This document shows, one piece after another, positions 1 to 4,582 of a DNA stretch of 6,284 nucleotides. The position numbers and the translations under genes were made by a program. Source of the DNA: an uncultured Clostridiaceae bacterium (GTDB taxonomy: Bacteria > Bacillota > Clostridia > TANB77 > CAG-508); the NCBI GenBank assembly GCA_958417695.1, contig CATZDQ010000099.1:1-6284 (forward strand), written 5' to 3'. The notes beneath the pieces were generated by a model, which saw only the letters and a list, made by a program, of their open reading frames with translations, had not been told where the DNA came from and searched no databases. Positions within the stretch are counted from its first letter, which is position 1. Each line of letters begins with the position of its first letter.

Positions 1-33
1 TTTACTACCGCTTTTGGTTTCTTCAAAGGTTTA

Positions 34-48
34 TTGTTTACTTTTCAA
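34..48 (-). promoter_or_regulatory. boxA-like antitermination element of rRNA leader
   Basis: The minus strand reads TTGAAAAGTAAACAA, preceded by GTACA. It closely resembles the boxA region of Bacillus rRNA leaders as I remember it (CTTTGAAAACTAAACAA). BoxA in leader RNA is bound by NusB and S10 and lets polymerase pass Rho-dependent and other pause sites in rRNA genes. The match is from memory, not from an alignment. Confidence 0.6.
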
Positions 49-56
49 TGTACTTT

Positions 57-82
57 CATAATATATATGTCTATATATTATG
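57..82. repeat. Perfect 11-bp inverted repeat, 4-bp spacer
   Basis: The arms CATAATATATA (57-67) and TATATATTATG (72-82) are exact reverse complements around TGTC. In the minus-strand leader transcript this would form an AT-only stem between the promoter and boxA. On the plus strand it is followed by six T residues, but no plus-strand gene precedes it, so a plus-strand terminator role is unlikely. It may be an RNA processing stem of the precursor or simply AT-rich sequence. Confidence 0.55.
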
Positions 83-87
83 TTTTT

Positions 88-102
88 TCCTCTTGTCGAG
101 GA
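88..102 (-). other. Short hairpin at the 5' end of the leader transcript
   Basis: On the minus strand CCTC and GAGG pair around a GACAA loop, extended by a T-A pair. The hairpin begins within about two bases of the start site predicted from the promoter at 111-140. Such a 5' stem could protect the transcript end. It contains a Shine-Dalgarno-like AGAGG, but no reading frame follows it. Confidence 0.4.
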
Positions 103-110
103 CAATATTT

Positions 111-140
111 ATTCTAGCATAAGTTTATATCTAATGTCAA
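111..140 (-). promoter_or_regulatory. Strong sigma-A promoter (proximal rRNA promoter, P2)
   Basis: The minus strand has a perfect -35 TTGACA (135-140), an 18-base spacer and the -10 TAGAAT (111-116, five of six consensus bases). Transcription should start near 103-104. Upstream lie phased A/T tracts at about 141-180, as in UP elements of rRNA promoters. No coding gene follows within the window. This promoter is the main support for the rRNA leader assignment. Confidence 0.7.
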
Positions 141-151
141 CACTTTTTTAT
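135..151 (-). repeat. 17-bp direct repeat, copy 1 (contains -35 of P2)
   Basis: The minus-strand sequence ATAAAAAAGTGTTGACA is identical to the copy at 288-304. Each copy carries a -35 hexamer together with the A-rich base just upstream of it. Such a shared -35/UP core is expected for tandem promoters of one operon or for a duplicated promoter. Confidence 0.8.
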
Positions 152-199
152 CATTTTTTCAAAATATTTTTTATAGTTCTTTTTCTTTCGAAAAAGTCA

Positions 200-233
200 A
201 AATAAAAAAGCATGAAAAGTATATTTTATGCTA
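200..233 (-). terminator. Probable intrinsic terminator of the deoB operon
   Basis: On the minus strand AGCATAAAA (232-224) pairs with TTTTCATGCT (218-209) around TATAC, with one bulged C. It is followed directly by TTTTTATTTT. The stem is AT-rich and weak, but the U-tract is good. It lies about 80 bases after the stop codon of the DUF4116 gene. The plus strand also ends in seven T residues (234-240), so it could work in both directions. It sits between the two candidate promoters P1 and P2, so it would also meet transcripts from P1. Confidence 0.5.
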
Positions 234-240
234 TTTTTTT

Positions 241-256
241 GCTTCTCTTCAGAAGC
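241..256 (-). other. Perfect 6-bp hairpin GCTTCT/AGAAGC
   Basis: GCTTCT (241-246) and AGAAGC (251-256) pair around a 4-base loop. On the minus strand it is followed by A residues, so it is not an intrinsic terminator in that direction by itself. It lies at the predicted 5' end of a transcript from P1 (265-293). It may alternatively be part of the 3' end structure of the DUF4116 mRNA. Confidence 0.4.
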
Positions 257-264
257 TGTTTCTT

Positions 265-293
265 ATCTTAACACCTTTATATTACTTTGTCAA
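265..293 (-). promoter_or_regulatory. Candidate sigma-A promoter (distal rRNA promoter, P1)
   Basis: The minus strand has a perfect -35 TTGACA (288-293), a 17-base spacer and a moderate -10 TAAGAT (265-270, four of six). It begins 20 bases after the stop of the DUF4116 gene, and its upstream A-rich tract overlaps the end of that gene. The 17-base -35 element is identical to that of P2, which argues that both serve the same transcript. The weak -10 and the terminator-like hairpin downstream leave doubt. Confidence 0.45.
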
Positions 294-304
294 CACTTTT
301 TTAT
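288..304 (-). repeat. 17-bp direct repeat, copy 2 (contains -35 of P1)
   Basis: This is the exact second copy of the 17-base minus-strand element also found at 135-151, offset by 153 bases. Flanking bases differ between the copies, so the identity is limited to the -35 hexamer and the A-tract. Confidence 0.8.
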
Positions 305-312
305 TTTTTTAT

Positions 313-846
313 TTAGTTTTCTTCTAATAATTTTTGAAATTCTTCATCAGCCTTCAATTCCTCAGCAATATATCCTTTGGCACGCTTATCATTTTGTATG
401 GCCAGTAACGCGATTTCCTTATCTGCTCTTAAGCGTTTACTAGCATATTTATAAATCAATCCCTTGTTTTTAACCGCTTGCGTCACTACTTCTTCATCAT
501 CACGTAATTTTTCACTGGCATAATACAAGGCCTGCCCATCTTTTTTAACCGCTTCTAATAATACTTGTTTATCATCTTTTAGTTTTTCACTAGAATAGCA
601 AATTACCCAGCCCACATCTTTTACAGCAGCCAATATAACCTCTTTATCTGCCTTTAAGGCATCACTTGCAAATTCCAATGCAATTCCATTATGCTGTACG
701 GCCTGTAAAACTAGTTCCTTATCATTTCTTAATTCTTCACTTACAAACTCCAACAAAGCCGCTGTATCTCTATCTGCCAAAGCTTGCATCAAATATAATT
801 TATCGTTTGCATGTTGTATAATCGTTTCTTGTGTTATTTCCTCCAT
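313..846 (-). CDS. DUF4116 repeat protein, function unknown
   Basis: The protein is 177 residues from the start chosen here. Residues 34-158 are five tandem repeats of exactly 25 residues with no gaps. The consensus is roughly YASEKLKDDKEVVLEAVK followed by xxGxAL. A partial sixth repeat runs from 159 to the C-terminus. This pattern is the DUF4116 family, which predicts a helical repeat solenoid; its biochemical role is not known. There is no signal peptide or membrane segment, so it should be cytosolic. The frame is open up to an ATG at 891, which would overlap deoB by 35 bases and add 15 basic residues. I prefer the ATG at 846, because AGAGG (854-858) lies 7 bases before it and overlaps the deoB stop codon. 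This arrangement implies translational coupling to deoB and the same mRNA. A protein-binding scaffold role is possible but is inference only. Confidence 0.85.
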   Translation of the reverse strand: MEEITQETIIQHANDKLYLMQALADRDTAALLEFVSEELRNDKELVLQAVQHNGIALEFASDALKADKEVILAAVKDVGWVICYSSEKLKDDKQVLLEAVKKDGQALYYASEKLRDDEEVVTQAVKNKGLIYKYASKRLRADKEIALLAIQNDKRAKGYIAEELKADEEFQKLLEEN

Positions 847-853
847 TTTTTTG

Positions 854-858
854 CCTCT
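854..858 (-). promoter_or_regulatory. Ribosome binding site of the DUF4116 gene, overlapping deoB stop
   Basis: The minus strand AGAGG is followed by 7 bases and then ATG at 846. The first two bases of the site belong to the deoB TAG stop (857-859). The site decides the start at 846 over the upstream ATG at 891, before which I see no comparable site. Confidence 0.6.
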
Positions 859-2032
859 ATTCCATGATTTCTTTTTTAAAGCTTTTTCCATTTTCTAATG
901 GTTCTAGTCCCAAACAATCTAATATGGTTTCTGCAATATCTGCATAAGTATCTCGAATACCTAAATTGATGCCTTTATGAATTTGTTTTCCATAGATTAA
1001 TATAGGTATATATTCTCTAGAATGGTCTGTACTTGGTGTAGAAGGGTCATTTCCATGGTCAGCTGTTAAAATTAACATATCTGTCTCTTTCATAACTTCC
1101 ATAATAAAAGGTAATTGTTGGTCAAAGTACTGTAATGCTTCTGCATAACCTTCTATATTATTTCTGTGTCCATATAGCATATCAAAATCCACTAGATTCG
1201 TAAAAATCAGACCTTCTGTATCTTTCTTGATTTCTTCTATTGTTTTTGCAATACCATCTGCATTTCCTTCTGTATGAATTGCTCTGGTAATCCCTCTTCC
1301 ACTAAACAAATCATTAATCTTTCCAATTGCAATGACTTCTTTTGTCTGGCTAATACTATCTAAAATAGTTTTTCCAAACTTCTGTGATTCAAAATCTTTT
1401 CTGTGATAAGTTCTTACAAAATCTTGTGCACAGTTTCCTATAAAAGGTCTAGCAATGACACTACCTACATTATACTCGGGCTTATCGACTATTTCTTTTG
1501 CAATTTCACAAATTTCATACAGTCTTTCAACTGGTATAACTTCTTCATGTGCTGCAATTTGAAAAACACTATCTGCAGAAGTATATATAATAGGATATCC
1601 TGTACGCATATGCTCTTCTCCATATTGTTTTAGTAATTCCGTACCAGAGCCTACTTGATTGCAAAGGACACCTTTTACGCCTGTTTTTTGTATAAATTCC
1701 TCTATCAGTTCCTTAGGAAATCCATTAGGGTATGTTTTAAATCCCTCTTTTGTAATATATCCACAAATTTCCCAATGTCCTATAGGGCTATTCTTTCCTA
1801 CAGATTGCTCTCTTGCCTTTCCATAGGCACCTATCACATGAGATTCCTTTTCAGGAATACCAATTCCATCTATATTATATAACCCCATCTGTTTTAAATG
1901 AGGAAGTGCTAATGCTGTATGGTCATAAATACCTTTTAAAGTATGACTTCCTTCATCAGCATATACATTAGCATCTGGTGCTTCTCCTACACCAAAACTA
2001 TCCAAAACTATCATAATGACTCTATCTATCAT
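857..2032 (-). CDS. deoB: Phosphopentomutase
   Basis: DeoB interconverts ribose 1-phosphate and ribose 5-phosphate, and the deoxy forms, linking nucleoside phosphorolysis to the pentose phosphate pathway. It is a cytosolic, two-manganese enzyme of the alkaline phosphatase superfamily. The 391-residue length is normal (about 390-395). Metal ligands known from the Bacillus cereus enzyme are all visible: D11 in VLDSFGVGEAPDA, D284 and H289 in VDFDMLYGHR, D325-H326 in TADHGND, and H337 in TDHSRE. The mobile cap domain lies at about residues 97-210. The phosphoacceptor loop is unusual: GKNSPIGHWE (79-88) replaces the common GKDTMTGHWE, so the phosphorylated Thr (T85 in B. cereus) is Ser82 here. 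The ATG at 2032 is preceded by AAAGGAG with 10-base spacing. No convincing promoter or terminator lies in the 60 bases after the upstream gene, so co-transcription with it is likely. Confidence 0.97.
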   Translation of the reverse strand: MIDRVIMIVLDSFGVGEAPDANVYADEGSHTLKGIYDHTALALPHLKQMGLYNIDGIGIPEKESHVIGAYGKAREQSVGKNSPIGHWEICGYITKEGFKTYPNGFPKELIEEFIQKTGVKGVLCNQVGSGTELLKQYGEEHMRTGYPIIYTSADSVFQIAAHEEVIPVERLYEICEIAKEIVDKPEYNVGSVIARPFIGNCAQDFVRTYHRKDFESQKFGKTILDSISQTKEVIAIGKINDLFSGRGITRAIHTEGNADGIAKTIEEIKKDTEGLIFTNLVDFDMLYGHRNNIEGYAEALQYFDQQLPFIMEVMKETDMLILTADHGNDPSTPSTDHSREYIPILIYGKQIHKGINLGIRDTYADIAETILDCLGLEPLENGKSFKKEIME

Positions 2033-2042
2033 TACCTTTTCT

Positions 2043-2049
2043 CTCCTTT
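2043..2049 (-). promoter_or_regulatory. Ribosome binding site of deoB
   Basis: The minus strand AAAGGAG lies 10 bases before the ATG at 2032 and supports that start. The rest of the 2033-2092 gap shows no terminator hairpin and no good -35/-10 pair. Confidence 0.65.
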
Positions 2050-2092
2050 CTGTCTGTTATATGCTATGCAATGTCTCCTATTTTGTGCTTTT

Positions 2093-4417
2093 TTATTCTA
2101 CTTTTCTTTCTAACATATATTCATATACCTGTACCGTTTTTACTTGATTATGAAATTTATCTAGTAAGACATTTATCCTAAAATCTTTTCTAGAAATTAA
2201 TTTAGCTACATATTTGTCTAAATCTAAAAGGACATCTGTAGATAAATCCATTCCTAAAGGTAATGTCTGGTTTAAATTGTCATAAAACATAATGTTCGTA
2301 TAAAAAATAGCTGGCATCTGTTCTTGTAAATTTACTTTATTGAAACGAATATTTTCTTCTTCTCCTTGTGCTTTTTGGATAGCCATCTTAGGGTCTATGG
2401 AAAATATAGAAAATCCCTTTTCTGGTAATTCATCTCCTGCTTGATAAAGGTGCATATCATAAGGTGCTACAACCTTTCCATAGCTTTGTTTTACTAAAGT
2501 CATATAATTTCTTATATTTTCTATATAGGTATCTACTGTAGTTTGCTTATGAATATTTAGTAACTTATAGATATCCTTTGGAATCTCTCGATGCTTTTGG
2601 TTTTTTAAAACCTTTATCTTTGTCTTATCTTCTACTACATTTCCAAAAATGTCAAATGCCTTTTCTTCCTTATTTTCTTGCATATATTGTTCTTTATAGT
2701 TTTCTAGATTTTTTTCAATGGCATTACTATCTTTTTTCCATAATCTAGCTTTTTGTAATTTTTCTACATCTTCTAATACTTGTGCTAAAACATATACCCC
2801 ATCACATTCATTTTGCGACATTGCTCTTCTTTGTGTATCATCCATCTTTTTTCCGAAATCTTCTATGTCTTCTGTATAATCAAATACTTTTTGGATTTTT
2901 GTTTTAGATTTTTCTTGCTCTTCTTCTGCTCCATCTACGAGTAGAGCTACTTCATCTTTATTGGTATATTTCCAAAATTCAAAAATACTTTTCTTATGAC
3001 TTTCTATTTCATTAATATATAAAGTCGCATTCTGAATCTTTCTAGCCAAATTTTCTTTCTTATTCTCTAATGCTTTCAAATCCATTTTTACATTTTTAAA
3101 AGCTTCTTGTTTTTGCTTCACTTGTCCACAGATTTTTAGAAGGTCCTCAATTGTATAAGTATCTTTTACCATTAATATGCTTTCTTCTATTAAAATTTCT
3201 TCTGTTTGGCTTTCTTCTTTTAAATGTTTATCCTCTAAGACTTCTTTTATTTTTTCTTCTTTAGACTTTTTCATGCCTTTCGTATTTTTAGATTGAAAAT
3301 AATATTTCACTCTTCCAAAAAAGGTCTTCTTACACTCTAAAAAAGTAACAATCTGTCGTTCTTTAGAAAGATATTCTTCATTTTGTTTTTGCACCGTCTT
3401 TTTTAAAAGTTCTAAAGACTCTGTTTCAAAAATGTATTGGTCACAAAGCTGTTCATATTCTTTTCTTTTACGATTTACTTCTTTCGTAATCCAGGCTGGT
3501 AAAGCTTCATACGTAATATCTTGCATTGTATAGCCTATATGAAATGCTAAACCACCTTTTTCATGAATATTAACTTCAAAATGATATTCTTGTTCATCAT
3601 AGGTCTGCATAATAAATAATGCTTTAACTAACTTGTACCATTCTTGTGCTTCTGCTTTGTTATTTAAAACCACCTTATAAAGACTCTTCATCTTATCATA
3701 AATCACTGCTTGTCCTGTAATCTGAATACTTAGATTTCCTTGTTTATCTTCTACTTCATAAATCATGGGCCAATCTTGTGTAAATAGCCATAGATAATTT
3801 TCTAAATCCGCTATTTCTGATTTTTTTAAATAAGTATTGGTATATTCTGCATGACTAATTGGCACATAAATATATTGTTTTTTTCTAGATTTATGTGCCT
3901 CTATTTTCTTTTTCAACAAATAAAAAAGACTTTCTGTCCTTGTTTCATTAGTTGGAAATAACATAAAATAGGTATCGGTTTCCTCTGCATAATATATTTG
4001 CCATATAAAATTTTCCTTATATCTTACTTCAAAAGGAATCTGTTCTTGCATTTCTTGTTGTTCTTGCTCTATTTGTTTTAATTTATCCAAATCTAATTCC
4101 TGTAGCATATGTAAAAAAGTAGTATATTGTTCTAAATTTTGTGTATCCTTTAATTCTATATATTGTACTAATGGACTTGCTAATTGATACTTTTCTTTTA
4201 AGTCATCCAAACGGTCCTTTGGTGTTAGTAAAATTTGAATATCCTTGACATCCACATAACGATATACTTTATAACTAGTATCATCATAATTTTTCATTGG
4301 CCTAAAAGAAAGTGGTTCTACTTCTTTTAGATATTTGGGTATTTTTTCTAAATTTAATCCTATATATTGTAACTTTTCTTGTATCATTTGGTCATTTTCA
4401 TTTGTACGTTTCGCCAA
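2093..4417 (-). CDS. Uncharacterised coiled-coil-rich protein, 774 aa, TTG start
   Basis: I do not recognise the family. The product is hydrophilic and rich in Lys, Glu and Gln, with no signal peptide, membrane segment or P-loop, so it should be cytosolic. Numbering from the TTG start, residues 1-310 look like a mixed alpha/beta region with aromatic strands. Residues 312-362 and 427-477 are charged helices likely to form coiled coils, separated by a basic FFGRVKYYF patch (366-374) and an acidic Lys/Glu linker. An FWKYTNKDE stretch (481-489) follows. A mixed C-terminal part from about 590 includes a Gly/Pro-containing segment near 655-675. The frame is open to an ATG at 4456, giving 787 residues, but that ATG lies within the promoter spacer. 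The TTG at 4417 has AGGAGG 8 bases upstream. It is the first gene of a likely operon with deoB and the DUF4116 gene. Coiled-coil scaffold or structural roles are guesses. Confidence 0.85.
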   Translation of the reverse strand: MAKRTNENDQMIQEKLQYIGLNLEKIPKYLKEVEPLSFRPMKNYDDTSYKVYRYVDVKDIQILLTPKDRLDDLKEKYQLASPLVQYIELKDTQNLEQYTTFLHMLQELDLDKLKQIEQEQQEMQEQIPFEVRYKENFIWQIYYAEETDTYFMLFPTNETRTESLFYLLKKKIEAHKSRKKQYIYVPISHAEYTNTYLKKSEIADLENYLWLFTQDWPMIYEVEDKQGNLSIQITGQAVIYDKMKSLYKVVLNNKAEAQEWYKLVKALFIMQTYDEQEYHFEVNIHEKGGLAFHIGYTMQDITYEALPAWITKEVNRKRKEYEQLCDQYIFETESLELLKKTVQKQNEEYLSKERQIVTFLECKKTFFGRVKYYFQSKNTKGMKKSKEEKIKEVLEDKHLKEESQTEEILIEESILMVKDTYTIEDLLKICGQVKQKQEAFKNVKMDLKALENKKENLARKIQNATLYINEIESHKKSIFEFWKYTNKDEVALLVDGAEEEQEKSKTKIQKVFDYTEDIEDFGKKMDDTQRRAMSQNECDGVYVLAQVLEDVEKLQKARLWKKDSNAIEKNLENYKEQYMQENKEEKAFDIFGNVVEDKTKIKVLKNQKHREIPKDIYKLLNIHKQTTVDTYIENIRNYMTLVKQSYGKVVAPYDMHLYQAGDELPEKGFSIFSIDPKMAIQKAQGEEENIRFNKVNLQEQMPAIFYTNIMFYDNLNQTLPLGMDLSTDVLLDLDKYVAKLISRKDFRINVLLDKFHNQVKTVQVYEYMLERKVE

Positions 4418-4425
4418 TTTTGCTT

Positions 4426-4431
4426 CCTCCT
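4426..4431 (-). promoter_or_regulatory. Ribosome binding site that fixes the TTG start
   Basis: The minus strand reads GAGGAGGAA, with the perfect AGGAGG at 4426-4431, then 8 bases and TTG at 4417. The ATG at 4456 has no such site. The predicted transcript starts near 4440, leaving a short leader of about 23 bases that carries this site. Confidence 0.85.
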
Positions 4432-4446
4432 CATTGTGTTTTTTAC

Positions 4447-4475
4447 AGTATATCATATTTTCTATTTAGTGCCAA
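4447..4475 (-). promoter_or_regulatory. Near-consensus sigma-A promoter with extended -10
   Basis: The minus strand has -35 TTGGCA (4470-4475, five of six), a 17-base spacer and -10 TATACT (4447-4452, five of six). A TGA precedes the -10 and forms an extended -10 motif. An A at 4440 sits at the expected start site. The promoter lies between the thrS terminator and the 774-residue gene, and should drive that gene and probably deoB and the DUF4116 gene. Confidence 0.85.
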
Positions 4476-4532
4476 TAGAAGATGTTATTTTATCTTATTT
4501 TTTATTTATTTTTGGATAAATCAAATAAAACT

Positions 4533-4574
4533 AAAAAGGACGGGATAGTTTTGCTAAACAAAACTACCCCGTCC
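4533..4574 (-). terminator. Strong intrinsic terminator of thrS
   Basis: On the minus strand GGACGGGGTAGTTTTG (4574-4559) pairs with CAAAACTATCCCGTCC (4553-4538). That is 16 pairs including one G-U wobble, around a 5-base loop. Five T residues follow immediately (4537-4533), then AGTTTTATTTG. It starts 8 bases after the thrS stop codon and separates thrS from the promoter at 4447-4475. Confidence 0.93.
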
Positions 4575-4582
4575 CTTCTAGT

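Larger units (their letters stand above)
1..104 (-). other. Probable rRNA operon leader (5' part of a stable-RNA transcript)
   Basis: No open reading frame of note is present. Read on the minus strand, the stretch starts just after a strong promoter, forms a short 5' hairpin, then a long AT palindrome, then a boxA-like element, and runs off the window. A strong promoter with an A-rich upstream tract, followed by a non-coding leader with boxA, is how rRNA operons of low-GC Firmicutes begin. I infer that a 16S rRNA gene (or another stable RNA) begins beyond position 1. No mature rRNA sequence is visible here, so the identity of the downstream gene rests on the leader alone. A tRNA operon leader is the main alternative. 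Confidence 0.6.

Noticed and set aside
228..443. Plus-strand 71-residue hydrophobic frame
   Set aside because: It begins in terminator T-tracts, overlaps the DUF4116 gene antisense, and lacks a ribosome binding site. Its hydrophobic look comes from reading T-rich complement of a Lys/Glu-rich gene.
313..846. CRISPR or DNA-level tandem repeat array
   Set aside because: The 75-base periodicity comes from diverged protein repeats in a coding frame, with no identical repeats or unique spacers.
847..891. Fifteen extra N-terminal residues of the DUF4116 protein from ATG 891
   Set aside because: They would lie within deoB, have no Shine-Dalgarno and fall outside the repeat fold. The ATG at 846 has a properly spaced AGAGG.
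1403..1882. Two plus-strand frames of about 75 residues opposite deoB
   Set aside because: Both are antisense shadows within a well-conserved enzyme gene, with no recognisable product and no start signals.
2033..2092. Separate promoter for deoB
   Set aside because: A TATAAC at 2055-2060 resembles a -10, but no acceptable -35 lies at the right distance, so readthrough from the upstream gene is the simpler view.
4312..4548. Plus-strand 78-residue hydrophobic frame
   Set aside because: It runs antisense through the start of the 774-residue gene, its promoter and part of the thrS terminator, all of which are well supported on the other strand.
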